DNA of 64,000 nt, from positions 8,614,689 through 8,678,688 of the forward strand of contig BTRK01000002.1 in NCBI GenBank assembly GCA_036245805.1, read 5' to 3'. Each line of letters begins with the position of its first letter. Positions within the stretch are counted from its first letter, which is position 1. The notes beneath the pieces were generated by a model. It was not told the DNA's origin, did no database searches, and saw nothing but the letters and a program-made list of their open reading frames with translations. The translations under genes and the position numbers were made by a program. This document shows, piece by piece, positions 33,901 through 46,068 of the stretch. Origin of the DNA: Pristionchus mayeri. Lineage: Eukaryota; Nematoda; Chromadorea; Rhabditida; Neodiplogasteridae.

Positions 33901-36378
33901 AATCACAGTTAACCATTCACAATGGATGTGAATGTACAGTAGTCAAGCGCATCAAGTACCCGGAGTACTACGCGTACTGGGTGGAATATCCAGAATAACG
34001 CGAGCTTGGACTGGACAGATTGGACTCACGAGTGCGATGAGCGGTGCTGTAGGGCAAGAATCCCTTGTACCAGCCAGCAGGTGTGCTGTGTGGAGATCGA
34101 TCAGCAATCGGAAGATTAACTTACAGTTGTGGAAGTGAACTCGAAGGAGAACACTTGGAGCAGGAGTGGACATTCGAAGTCGATAGTAGAATTGTGCCAT
34201 TAGATGCTGAACCCATGAGAGGGCAGAGCAGAAGCCTGTGATACCGGAGGTTGACTTTGACTCAATTGAGAGGAAACAACTTCTCCACGATCGATTTCTC
34301 GGTGTGTATACGTGTGTTGAAGCAGAAAAGTGAGGGAACCACGGATTATCAGACACACCAAGAGCAGATTATAACAACTGAGACTATTGTGTGGAGAGTG
34401 CCCACTCCGATGACGCTCGAAGCTGAGAGAAAAATGGAGCTAGAGTGCACGCAGTGCCTGTTTAATTGAACAGCAGCAAACTGAATGGGAATGCGAAGGA
34501 GGTGCACCGGTGAATCTGGAAGAGATTACCTGTGATATGCCATGGAACGCTGTGTTCGCTTCCTTGGTTTCTTCGATGTGTACGAAATCTGCCGTAACCC
34601 AAGTTGGAGGAATCTACGGATCCTGCCAGGAATGGACATCTGTTCATTCACCGAGTGCTTTCCAGTAGCCAGAAATGCTTAATTCTTCGAAAAAAAGAAA
34701 GAGGAAGAAGGAGATGAGTGTTATGAGTGGTGAACGAAGCAGATGAAAGATGAAGATTATCATGTGAGGGTAATACAGTGAAGATAATCTCACTACTAAG
34801 ACTTCGTATGAATGAAGTGTGGGAGACCGAGTGAATACGCTCGACAATTGAGCATTTATCTTCGAGAAAGGTCACGAATCAGAGCACTATCCCTGGAAAG
34901 GAGATAAGAAAGGTGTCTTATGAAAGTGTGCTAAAGTCAGTGAATGTTCGTCTTCGGTGATCTTCGGGTAGAAGATCGTGTATCTACTGATCTCTCTCGC
35001 TCTGTGAGGAAGGAGAGGAGGTGCAGTATGATGTGAACTCGGCTCACTCTCCCCAGGAAGGAGGAAGAGGAGGGAGTCCGAGAGACGAGATGTCGGTAGA
35101 GCAACCAGAGAGTTAGCTAAGGGTACTACCGTACATCGTGAGTGAAGAGTCATCGAGGGCTGTGTGTCCAGCGATGGTTGATGTCTGAAGAGAAGCAGAG
35201 TGCAAGTGCAACGGCATCGTCATCGAGTGCAAGTGCAACGGCATCGTCATCGAGTGCAAGTGCAACGGCATCGACATCGTGTTCAAGTGCAACTACGCTA
35301 CATCGTGTTCGAGTGTGCATCCACGAGCCATCGATTCGTCCAAGATTATCGTGCCCACGGAAGCATACTCTCAAAGAGTCCCATTGATAGACTACCGTAC
35401 CCTATACCGTTACGATATTGATATCTCGTGACTTATGCTCTCATTTCGTTAGATATTCAATACTCGTATTTCATATCTTGTGGCGGAGGTGCTGTGTACG
35501 AGGCTAGATCATAAGTCTGACACAGCAGCACTCACTTACCGTAGTCAGCTAATTACCCGTTCCGCAAGTAGTATGATGCCACCTTGCTGGAAATAGCGTG
35601 CTGCTATTTCCACGCGTTTCTAGAGACGGTTCTAGTCTCCCCCCGTCATGTTGGATGGTTGCTAGTACAGTCGCTCCCTATTAGCCATGTAGGTGACCCA
35701 TGTAGTCTAGGGATGCGACACTACCTTATACAACCACCTCTCTCCTATTTACTACTCTCTATCTTCCATAATTAACATTGTCCCGTATTGTAATAAATAC
35801 TCTTTATTACTTCCCAGCATACCACAACTGGAGTGAGCTAAGACTTGACTAATTGCAGGTTGTCGACCTCTGCAACCACTTCGTGCGCTACCTCTCTCAG
35901 GTCAGAATTCTGTTGAACTTACTTCGGGTTCCATAGCTCAAGTTCCTGGTTCCAGGTCCTCGCGCACGGTCACTACTTCACGGGTGGCGCTCCAGAACAG
36001 GAGGCCGGCGATGATGTCATGCCGCTCCCTCGAGTAATCTACGGCCTGTTCTACTTGCTGTATGTGGGTGTGATGGCAATTTTAGTGCACTCTAACTCTC
36101 TTTGGTAACACTAACAAGAAAGATTGCCCTAAAGGGTGTGGAAGAAGTGGTTGTATTTTTGCTAGAAAAATATGTGAATCAGAACTCTCACTCTTCATGA
36201 GGGGATTGTGAGTTATGAGAGATGCTTTTGGTAATCTTTTAGGGGGCGCTTTCTTTGCCGATCTTTGAATCGAGCAAAGCAGACTGAATGAATGACGTGA
36301 TGTACTCTTCCCTGCTTACATATTCTATTTCAGAGACACAGACGCCCCCAAACACGAGACCTGTGCTTCCTATTATGA
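30980..36378 (+). CDS. Small four-helix membrane protein, gene 1 (LTR element in intron)
   Basis: Exons: about 30980-31079, 31146-31214, 31263-31367, 35859-35900, 35956-36063 and 36334-36378. All internal junctions are phase 0. Helix 1 is IIVGAFLIHWIIYFILL, helix 2 HLLGAALLAGCLLYGHAVF, helix 3 LVAALMAT plus VVDLCNHF, and helix 4 VIYGLFYLLY. The intron after 31214 would begin with GC (AAG/GCGAGT). The plan matches gene 2 at 39.9-41.4 kb exon for exon. The third intron holds a 4.4 kb LTR element in the same orientation. No ATG was found in the first exon frame, so the true start is a missed upstream exon or has been lost. The final exon is the least certain. The function is unknown; it probably sits in a membrane. 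Confidence 0.65.
31393..31711 (+). repeat. 5' LTR of the intronic element
   Basis: About 93% like the right LTR by eye; contains an AATAAA signal near 31687. Confidence 0.85.
31733..32277. mobile_element. 545-base mariner-type MITE
   Basis: Perfect 26-base terminal inverted repeats: TTAGGTTGATGCATAATTTT at the left and its complement at 32252-32277, flanked by TA on both sides. The TTAGGTTG start is typical of mariner ends. No transposase ORF. Inserted just inside the LTR element. Confidence 0.93.
32278..35489 (+). other. Interior of the intronic LTR element, non-coding
   Basis: The plus strand is purine- and TG-rich with frequent stops. A minus-strand ORF of 194 residues (32886-32302) shows no known domain and is judged accidental. 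Confidence 0.5.
35199..35305 (+). repeat. 27-base tandem repeat, about 3.5 copies
   Basis: Unit GTGCAAGTGCAACGGCATCG plus TCATCGA, degenerate in the last copy; it lies in the LTR element interior. Confidence 0.92.
35490..35816 (+). repeat. 3' LTR of the intronic element
   Basis: Same ends as the left LTR; preceded by a polypurine tract. Confidence 0.85.
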
Positions 36379-37834
36379 GTAATACGCCATGGGTTCTCGT
36401 CCGAGTGAATCGCTAAATTCATGAATAGACCCGAGATTGAATTACCTTTGTTAAAGTGTATTTCTATATTCACATTTCTTTCTCCCAAAGTTCCGATTTA
36501 TTAGATCGAACTAGATCTTTAACATTCTATCACGCGTTTCCCCCGAGACCAACATTACTAGCTTTACCGTACATAGTGTTATGCACCGATCCCCTCTCAT
36601 TTTCCCGAATGATTTCCAGAGTTCGATAAAAGGGCATTCGACTTTTAATTTCGAATACTGCCTGGCATCTCGGCCGGTCTAGAGAGTATATGAATTGAAA
36701 ATAAGGCGATCCGTATGACTATAAAGATTAGTCTAGAGAATACTCCCCCGAAAAAGGATGTGCACTCCCTCCCTCGCCCTCATTTCATCCTTTGTCATTG
36801 TTCTTGAGCTCTCTAGGGAATGCATTCAGCCATTTTCTTAGGGCGTCTAGGGGGAGGGAGGGAGTTCGGGAAGGGGAATTAGAGGTCGAGATGTGGGCTC
36901 TCTTCATTTTTCTCCAGCTATTTGCGTGCAGAGTGGGGAGAGAGTGTTTGGGATGAAGAGATGGGTCACGTTTCTGGAACACCAGGAAAAGGGAGCGACA
37001 TTCCCTCTAATTTCCGCTGGTGCTGTTGCATTGATGAAGGATGAGCTAATGACCATTCTTATTGTTAACACAGGAGGAAATGAAGAGCACTTCCTCAATT
37101 CGACAAATGAAAAAAGGAGTTCATGCTCGCTTTTTCTCCAGCCGTTTTCCGAGTCCTGTTGAAGGAATTCTCTAGCGCGTTCGTTCTCAATTATCTTCCG
37201 AGAAGTTCCGGCATGACTCGACGGAATCGGATTTCCTCGCGAGAAGTGAAGGAATAACAAGATGTACGATGAACATAATGGTGAAGTGAAGAAGATGGAC
37301 AGATATGCGTGCGAAACGATAATTTTTTTTCTATTAGTAATTCGGTTTAGACAAAACATTATTCACAAAATTTCTAAAAATATCCCATTATCCGGAAAGG
37401 TTCTCTAACTGCTCCAGTGTTCCAGTCTTCGCAAGAAAAGCGAACGACGCTTGGAAGGAAATGGGGTTAGAAGCAAGGAGGAAATTGTATTAGCAAAATT
37501 CGTTCGCAATGCAGCAGTTCCGTGTTTGTACACCCTTTTCCAGGCATGTCTTCTCGTAAAAGTGGAGAAGTGCAACCAAAACAGGGAAAGCAGGAAATTA
37601 AATTGCCCCCCCCCCTTGTTGCAATGCTAACGCATCAGGAAGTAAACACAGTCTCCCCCTCCCCCTCAACCAATTTTGCTGTCTGGCCAAATTCGAAAAT
37701 GATGAATAGTGTAATGTATCTAGCCATGTTCCCTTGGAATACACGGTAAGAGGCAAGGCATGTCTGAATCATTCGGAAAGTTGAGGCCAATTAGTACGTC
37801 GGGGCGCCAGAGAATTCGAGAAGGGCACGGTGGG
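36379..37834. other. No gene seen
   Basis: Spacer between the two membrane-protein genes. A run of C lies near 37606. No exon is supported. Confidence 0.4.
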
Positions 37835-37839
37835 AGAAT

Positions 37840-37945
37840 TTGAGAAACGATGCCACGCTCTCTTCATTCTACACGCTATCTCAGCACTCGTCCGGGACAG
37901 AGTGGGTGTAAATTGAAGAGACGTTGTCTTCGCACTCTAGGGAGG
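37840..37945. repeat. Degenerate short hairpin element H (37.9 kb)
   Basis: The left arm GAGAAACGATGCCACGCTCT is like the 13.5 kb hairpin; the right arm is diverged (GGTGTAAATTGAAGAGACG), so pairing is partial. Confidence 0.6.
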
Positions 37946-39876
37946 GATTCGCTGAAGATTGAGCTCGTTAGCGAGAAAGAAGAGTTTGTCCTCTCATTAG
38001 AATCGTATAGGGCGCCCGCACTTCTGAGCGATAGACAAGAGATCAAACAGCTATAAGTTTACAACCTGCAAAATTGAGTCAAAATAGATTGAAATATCTT
38101 ATAAATATATTATTATAGGTTGTTCTATATATGGATCCCACGTTAACGCTCGTATCCTTCCTTTGCAGTAGGCAACTTTTCGATCCCTTGCGCACGAAAC
38201 TCTTGTCTCGCAGACCAGAGCTTAGAATGGATGATTGATTTGCTTATTTCTACTATCATTGTGCACTTTTGCTTTCATAACGACCGATTTGAAAGCAAAA
38301 GCACCTATTGCCTCTATTCACCTACCTATTGCCGGACATGATAAATTGATTGATTGATTGATTAATTGAACTTCCGATTGAAGCCTCGCTGAGCTTCAGC
38401 ACACGCCCTCATCATCATTGTTTATGCTGGCACCGGTGAGACGCTGTCGCCTCTCATCACACTCTGTTTCAACCCTGTTTCGAGAATCCTCTCCCATCGA
38501 TCTATGTCATAATCTATTCAATTCTGAGGTGTCACTTGTGCGGTCGATGATCTCGCCGGTTATGTTTACTATTATTCCTTGTTCGCCCTGCAGTATCATT
38601 ATTCATTGATGATCTGCTGAATCACGTATATTCTCAGAATTATATTGCAAGCAATTCTGAGAAAAGCCGCAGTGTAGCTCATTAACAATGATGCTTCCCC
38701 GTCTACAAATGACTACCATTAATCAGTCAGGCCACCTGGGAACTGTTTCGTATGAAGCCCGATGTATACGAACGAAAAAATCGCCCTTTTCGAAGACATT
38801 CATGTTTCCCAAGCGCGAAAGTTATTGCACTGTGAATTGGTATTTTTGGAGGGATGGATATTTTTGGTTATCATTCGAACAATCAATGTTTAGTTGACCA
38901 GCTTTGCGTTGCTCCCCAAAGTACATCATCGTTTCCGCTTGGACTGATACCATTGACGTCAAGCCTATCTCCCCTAGGGCTTATGAGTTGACCTACCTCA
39001 CCAGCAAACGTCCTCGTGTCCTTCAAGCGCTCGTAATGCGCTCTAAAATTCGGGCGTTCCTGTCAGCCTGAAAAGACTCGCGACTAGGCTAATTCATTGG
39101 CTCTGCTCTCTCTTTCTCGTTGAATTTTCCCTTCTATTCAGTGCTCGCTAATTCGCACATGTCGGCACTCGTGAAGCTGAACTTGAAACTAAATCGAATG
39201 ATCGCCATCGGAAATAACGATCCTGCTGACAGTCCTGCCAGTGTTGGGATGGAGCACTCGTTCCCAAACCTGAAAAGTCGCGATGGCTAATTCACAGGCT
39301 CTTCACTCTTTTTCTCGTTGACTTTTCGCCCGTTGCCGAACATCGATCCTGTCTCCTGTCTCTGCTTCTCTAGTAGTATGACATGTGTGACTCTACTGAA
39401 TTCGCCTACTCTCTAGAGTTCCAAATTTCGGTGACTCTCTCTTCATATATGAACCTCATTAGTTCACACTCAGTGATACATATCCGAATCACTACGTATG
39501 TTATCATTCCCCCCCCCCTCTTAGTGGGTGGGGTAGAGTTACACTATCACAACATTGTGTAAATTATTCGTTAAGGAAATAGCATTACACTCTGAATTTC
39601 GCACGCTCTTTCAATGGTTAGAAAAAGCGAGAGAGTGTGTCAATTTGAGAGACGCCAGCTCTGCTTCTCTACCAAATCCCTCGCCGCGAAACATCACCAC
39701 ACGCCTTCTCGTGTTCATTAGCCTCTCCTCACGCTCAACTCCTCATTAATTCTGTTTTCCCCTCTCCTCCTCCTCCTCTCCCTCCGACTCCCCTCTCCTT
39801 CCCCTCTACTTCTCGTATCCTTTCCCAAGTAAGCGGGTGACTATCCTTCCCCTCAGCGGCTCTTCTTTCTCGTATC
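37946..39876. other. Intergenic with minor repeats
   Basis: TTGA microsatellite at about 38345-38368, probably an RTE 3' tail. Direct repeat about 39067-39135 against 39268-39330 (CTCGCGACTAGGCTAATTCA and a close variant). Poly-C run near 39509. A weak hairpin of the H type spans about 39590-39650. No gene was found. Confidence 0.5.
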
Positions 39877-41410
39877 ATGTCTTCATCTGTGATTACCCAC
39901 TCCAACGATCGATCCAACTACTACCGGTTCTGCTGCATACGGCGGCATGTCGAGGTGAGGTGACATCTAGTGTTTGCCTTCTCAGGTAATTTGGCGTGAT
40001 TTTCGGGTAGGTTCCAAGTGTATCTTCTGGGCGAATTAGCTATTTAGTGCATTGGAAACCTACACCAGCGTGAGGCACAATTAACTGAAAAAGAAACCAT
40101 ATTGACATAACACCTATGTAGAGCACGAAATTCGGGTGGTTATCTCGTCATTATACGCTCTCTCTCGGCTGGTTGAGTTCTGAGAGAAAGTGGGCTATGA
40201 TGAGTTCGTAACTCACTCTGTTTGTTTGGCTAAACGCCCCTTTTTTTGTTCAAGATAATAATTTGCAGGTCTTCGCCAGGGTACTCGTAGGACTCAACGC
40301 GTTAGGCGCCCTGATTCTCTTCATAATCCCCGTTATTGAGGTTCGTTACATTATTAGAGATGGTTTCGAAAGTATTTGTGCATTTCACGTGTCCTGTTAT
40401 CAGAAAAAAACTGCGACAAAACAAACAAACCATATCCGATAATCATTTATTTCGGCCACCCTATAATTCAAAATAGCTGAGTAGTAATTATGAAGCTGAT
40501 AGGTCATACGTTTTGTGATCCTTTCCCAATTGTTCTATCACATATTGAAAAGAGACGGGTGTTTCCATTCCGGAAATAGCAATATGTCTGCAGAAGCAAG
40601 TGTGGTGGTGGTACCCGATTCTGGATTTGTTCGACTTACTTTTACTCATCGACGGTCTCATATTTCGGAGGATGTACTCTCTACTCTTCTGTCTTGCATA
40701 TCGAGTAAGTCATAAAGTTTGAAAAACGGTTCCACTCTCTCTATACCGTGCACACTCTGACCGAGAGAGAGAGAGAGAGAGAGAGAGTTTGAGTGAAAAA
40801 ATATGTCATCCCGAATTCGAACTCATTTCGAACTCATTAAGTAATCACCTAATTACTTGTAGATTACCTATCACTAATTAATTACTAATTGATTAAGGTG
40901 GTAAACATCGGGCTCATGTTAACGCTCACGACTCTTCAGGTAAGAACTACCGATTATAATCTAAAAAAAAACAAAACATATGTTCAGTTAATATTCGCAT
41001 ACTCGGACTATTTCTACTACAATGAAGGTAGTTGAGAGCGCATCTTGTTTTCCCAAACACAATATTTAAAATTATCATTATATTTCTGTGCTAAAGTGCT
41101 TAATCATAATCTCAACTTGAACTTTACTTCAGATTTGCGGAAACGCGCCATTTCCATATCTCTCATGTCTTTATATGCGGCTTTCGAGGGTTACTCACTT
41201 ATGGTTTGTATATATCTGAATTTTACTCAGATAAATCAATGTGTCATCTATATTTTCACACCGAAAACATTCCAGATATTCTGGAATTTGCTCTCCTTCT
41301 ACATGGTTCGAGAAGAATCTCAGCAGTCGCGGCTCAGTCAGCGATCTGCTCGAGGAGGCGCTCAACCGGGAGAAGAAAGTGAACGCTTGAGGAGTTTGCT
41401 CATAATCTGA
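39877..41410 (+). CDS. Small four-helix membrane protein, gene 2
   Basis: Seven exons join perfectly: 39877-39954, 40269-40340, 40594-40704, 40898-40939, 40988-41027, 41133-41203 and 41276-41410, giving 182 residues from ATG to TGA. The N-terminus has the Cys-rich NYYRFCCIRRHVE stretch before helix 1 (VLVGLNALGALILFIIPVI). Helix 2 is around ILDLFDLLLLIDGLIF, helix 3 SLLFCLAYRVVNIGLMLTL and helix 4 around SLMSLYAAFEGYSLMIFW. The C-terminus is polar and charged (REESQQSRLSQRSARGG), probably cytosolic. This is the plan of small nematode tetraspan proteins with a CC motif before helix 1; the function is unknown. Gene 1, about 3.5 kb upstream on the same strand, is a paralogue with the same exon order. 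Confidence 0.8.
40134..40222. repeat. Degenerate H-type hairpin in intron 1 of gene 2
   Basis: ATACGCTCTCTCTCGGCTGG with a partly matching arm TTCTGAGAGAAAGTGGGCTAT. Confidence 0.45.
40770..40788. repeat. GA microsatellite in intron 3 of gene 2
   Basis: About nine GA units inside another H-like inverted repeat (CACTCTCTCTATACCG on its left). Confidence 0.85.
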
Positions 41411-42448
41411 GACATCTAGGCACACAACGATAAAGTATATATTGCCCTTGAAAATCTTATTATCCCTGAAAGTCCTGAGGCCTTTCTTTTCCTCTATTGC
41501 CTTTTGCCGCTATTCTGTCTGAGAGGCAAAAAGTGTATTTGCATCTCACCCTTGCTTTCGCTAGTGCACGTCTTGGCTTTACATTTAGAGTTCGCTATTC
41601 GGGTCACCGTATCCTCACTTCGCGCACTCTCTAGACCAGTCGAGAGGGGTGAAATGAAGAGATGGTGGTTTGAATGACGAACTCTACTTTACATGCTTGA
41701 GCTCAGTTTTGCTTTGCAGTCCCACTTTCACGGCTCTGATCGTGCTTTACCGTCCTTTTCACGCCCAAAAAGGTAAGAATGCATGCTCATGTCATATTCT
41801 TTTTATTAGTTGTGTAAATTGTGAACTGATACAAGAAGATCATATGGCTATCGTTCTCACAGTGACAAGGGAAAACTAGTTGTGGAATAGTGCAATTCGT
41901 AATCCAATGTTATGTTTAGAGGAATTGTCTAAGCACCAACAAATGTCACAAGATATGATTATCTTTATTAATTTAAAAAGGATAAATTAGAAAAAATAGT
42001 AATATGATTTTGGTTTAACGGATATGTCGAAACAATGAACGTAGGACAGCTATGTTTGGTGCGAATAGAATAACATTCGCGACGTTGAAGTAGAAGTCGG
42101 AATACTGAGAAAAAATCGAACAATTTCGACCAATTTCAGCATCTCCATTACAATTCGATCCGGGTTTCGCTATTCATCTTCCGCTTCCTTCTATTACTTT
42201 GCACATCAGGAAACGGCTCTTCCTCAACGAAATTCACTGTTAGTTATTTTTTTTGCATTTTTTCTCTTTTAATTATTGCTTTATATTTTTCATATTCAAT
42301 ATTTAGTCGCCCCTTATCACGGCACTGCTTCACTGGTCACGCGATGGTTGCGGATTTTTTTTTCTATCGATGTGAGTCCCCGGGGAAATTTAGATATGGT
42401 TTGAGAAAAAAACATGCTCGGATAGTTCGGATAGTTCTGTAAATATTA
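41411..42448. other. No gene seen; degenerate hairpin
   Basis: An imperfect hairpin with outer GAGTTCG/CGAACTC and apex CTCTCTAGACCAGTCGAGAG lies at about 41589-41685. No exon is supported. Confidence 0.45.
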
Positions 42449-43348
42449 AGGTAAGTCCATTTAATTTTCGTTCGGAGGAGCGTAAAAACCGTCGTACTGA
42501 TTGAGCATCCAAAAGCCCAACACTATTGAATAGAGTATCCACTACTCAATAATACAAGCCATGGAATTTGCATCAGCTGCTCTCTCCGGTTTTTAAGAAA
42601 TGTTTACGTAAGGGATACTACAATACCCAAATTACGCGTTTTCCTCAATTTTTATTTATTTATGCACGATTTCTTCTTTATGAAATCATCTTAGTTTCAT
42701 CGCAGTTTTATCGAGCATTGATTGTATAATTTATATACTAAATCTGGAACGAATCGTCCTTCTGCTGTATGAGCAACAATAAAAATTCTCAAAATTTCAG
42801 AACAATATTTTCCGCTATTTTCGATTAAATTTCATGATCAAACACATAATTGATATTATATTTACCACCAAGCTCGATAAATGTTCCGAATACCATATAT
42901 CGTGTAGTACCACTAATTACCTCCAATTAGCGCATATTCATATTAGCGTTCGATTTGATTGCGCAAAGAAATAATAGATGCTGTTCCGAATGAGTATGAT
43001 CAGTAATTATTGCTAGCACTCATAAAATACAAATCAATGGCACACGTGAAGCGCACTGAAAGAATTGTGGGTTCATGCATTATCAAATATGTTGGTTAGA
43101 TTCATAAAACCTTCGCGTGTCCTCGCGGAAAAAAATGTTTGAGTCGAAAACTTGAAGTTGTGTCACTACAGTATTCCTCACTGGATCTTTTCTTGAAATC
43201 CGGAGAGAGAATCTGATACAAATTCCATGGCTTGTGTGATTGTGCAATGGTTACTCTATTCACTAGTGGTGGCCTTTTGAATGCTCAATCAGCACAGCGG
43301 TTTTTACGTTCCCCCGAAAAAAAATTAAACTTACTTATGGGACACCCT
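42449..43348. mobile_element. 0.9 kb element with long terminal inverted repeats
   Basis: 42449-42600 and about 43200-43348 are imperfect reverse complements, including GTAAAAACCG, TGATTGAGCAT and CAAGCCATGGAATTTG. The right end reads as GGGTGTCCCATAAGTAAGTT on the other strand, similar to mariner or Tc1 ends. No ORF. Confidence 0.7.
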
Positions 43349-43828
43349 AATACCATTTGATTTGTCGTATCCAAGCAAAACACAATCGTACAATTGATTT
43401 CAGATTCGCTTCAGTGATATTGAAAGCCGTTTCCCTTCAACCGCTTGCAATGTACTTCGATCCTAATGGACCAGGAAGAAGCATGTTCTCAACTCTTTAT
43501 TTAGCCAATTAATAAGTAGATAGAGCAGACTTTCTACTGCTTTCTCACACGAAACTGATTCGTTGTGAAATGTGTAATACGGTAATGCATTTATGTATGG
43601 TTTGCATGCAATAAGCAACTCTATGCATGGTTCAAAATTACAGCGTGGGAGCTATGACAAGTGTGAGTGTGTGTATCTTTAGATAAATCATGATTCTGAT
43701 TCACGATAAGAACAATTTGTTGAACAAAGTGTTTGTCTATTTCCTTTCCAAACAAATATCATTTGCATAAGCGTTTGTCAATACAAAACAAAAATCCTCG
43801 TGTTTGGATCTAATCGATTACGAATTCC
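43349..43828. other. No gene seen
   Basis: AT-rich spacer upstream of the secreted-protein cluster. Confidence 0.4.
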
Positions 43829-43927
43829 CCTTTTTGCATATATTTGATCAATATGTGTCAGTTGTTTGCCACGTCTCCTCTGTCTCCTCTATAAAAGGGT
43901 CCTACTCCTCTCCATTCTCGTCTCGAA
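43829..43927 (+). promoter_or_regulatory. Core promoter of copy A
   Basis: TTTGCAT near 43832, CCACGTCTCCTCTGT, then TATAAAA at 43890-43896, 38 bases before the ATG. It matches the promoters of copies B to E. Confidence 0.8.
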
Positions 43928-45678
43928 ATGGTCAACTTGCTGGTGCTTGCTCTTCTACTCTCATCCGCTCTCTCTAATCAGGTACTTGCACATACCCCCT
44001 GCACTTTTCCCCACCCCCACATACCGTACCCATCCCGGCCCGTTCCACACCATTCCCTCCACCTCACCCCTCCTGAACCCCCCACCTCCTCCTTTACCCT
44101 CAACCTTATCCGTATCTTCCCACCCTCCTTCACCATTCCATTGCACCTCTCAACTTTCCATCACATTGTGAGAATCCACGATTTACCTTACAACCCCCCT
44201 ATAGTGGGAGCCTGCCTCACATTCCATTCTATGCGATTTTGGTAGACCAAATATGTTGTCTCTTCATCTGCCTGAGCAAATTACGTGTTATTTGCAGGTC
44301 TTTCCTGACAACTTCCAGTTCCGATGCAAGGCTGATTATGGACAATTCATCAAAGCGGATTTAGTCAATCTCCACATTGCCAATGATACATGTGAGTAAG
44401 CATTGGATGGCTTTGCAAAATAACGACTCTCTTCTTTTGTGTGTTAGGTATCACCACGTATTTCGTTCGATATGATACCTCATATAATAAAGATTGTCGT
44501 TTGTTGTGAAGCCACCCCTAAGATGCCGACAATGATAAATAACTGATCTTGATAATAGATCAAATCTACGAAGATTCCGTGATGCTGCGTGATGATCATG
44601 GAGGCATCCTTCCGCGCAAGACTACGGTAGGTTACTCGTATTTTATCATCGTATACACTCTCAAAATGAACAGGCTGTGAACCGAATTTTGAGCACTAGT
44701 TGCACAGGAACAAAAAATACCTAATCATATTGTGAGGAGCGCACAATCCGGATTCACAAATGAAATGCCTGATCGACTATAGTTTTGTTTGAAAATACGT
44801 TTTGAAATGGCTGGACAAAGATGACGACACCGTGAGGATCGAACTCTGGTGCAGCAGCTTCTATGGCAATCGCGATAGCTGCCCTGCAATCGATAAACTG
44901 TGAGTTGGTCACTGGGCCGCATGTGAAGCATGATTTCATACCGCCTTTGATAATTCAAAGGCTGCATGACGTCATAGTTATCATGAAATTCCAACCGACA
45001 GAAATGAACGAACCACCACTCTGGTCGAATATTCAGCAAATCCGTTATCCTTTTGTCATCCCGCTCCCCAGTATCTGGAGTTCGAATCTTGGGCATTTAC
45101 CTCTTCTTTCGGCAAACAATTTCTCTGTCTATTTCGAAAACTTGGGATATTAGAGAGAATACAGAATGAAGAGACCGTGGCATCTTTTTTAAACTCATCA
45201 AAACACCAAATCGATAGGGGGTAAAATTCAGATGTGATTCGGCATCAATGACTAGGGGGAACGATTTATTGAACTACCTCGTATTTACCTACAAGCAGTT
45301 CGCCGATGTAGTAGATGTGAGTTATGGAATTCCAAACAGTCCCGGACTACTACTGAACCATAATAATATACACTGAACACTACAGCACACCATTATGTAG
45401 AGATGCTAAGAGTTCAGAGGGTTCAGACACTGAACAACCTGAACATCAGTAAAAGAGGGAGAACTCTCACAATAAACGATTATGACATTATGCCAACATT
45501 TGCCCTATTACAGAAGTACGGAGGAGTGGTGCTCGCGCTAGTCTCCGCGGAGAACATGAGGTAGGGGTGGCTTCGTGGGCGAAATAACTCCCTTTTAATC
45601 GTCACTAGGTCGGGTGATAAGATCGACGTTAGGTCGCCTTTGATATGTAAAAAACGGCATGACATTATCGCTACTCAT

Positions 45679-45790
45679 TAGTGATGCCAAATCGGCGCGC
45701 GCTCTCCTCGTTTCACACGCTCTCTCAACGGTCAGACAGAGCGAGAGAGCTTGTGAAACGAGGAGAGCGCGCGCCGATTTGGCATCACTA
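45679..45790. repeat. Short hairpin element H (45.7 kb), best preserved
   Basis: Two 48-base arms with one mismatch: TAGTGATGCCAAATCGGCGC inward to TTTCACACGCTCTCTC, and its mirror at 45743-45790. The 16-base loop is AACGGTCAGACAGAGC. The outer end resembles the inverted repeat in intron 2 of copy D. It sits at the edge of the fold-back element. Confidence 0.95.
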
Positions 45791-46068
45791 CTCTGTATCA
45801 CGGATCTCCTGTAAAATCGTAGGAAAATGAGACGACAATGCGACCAAAAAATAATTTTTGGTCTTCGATTTCGATGTAATTGGCAAGAGTGACCAAAGTG
45901 AGGGTAGGGAGAACGCCTATCCACTTCGTTTCTCAAAATTTGCATATTGTGACCTACCTCTTCAAAGGGCTGTATCTCAAAAAGTCCTTGACGTACAGCG
46001 CTCAATTTTTTTCAAAAGGCGCGTATTGAACTGATCTACAATCCTATCAACTGTATTTGCATACATAC

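Larger units (their letters stand above)
31393..35816 (+). mobile_element. LTR element without recognisable gag-pol (LARD-like)
   Basis: Two direct LTRs, 31393-31711 (319 bases) and 35490-35816 (327 bases), start TGTTGTG/TGCTGTG and end TTACTTCCCA, giving TG...CA ends. The right LTR has an 8-base duplication GCTATTTC. A polypurine run (GGCGGAGG) precedes the right LTR. The 3.8 kb interior shows no gag, protease, reverse transcriptase or integrase. It lies in an intron of gene 1. A clear target-site duplication was not found. The LTR start and its ATAAGTCTGAC segment resemble the LTR at 46.07 kb. Confidence 0.85.
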
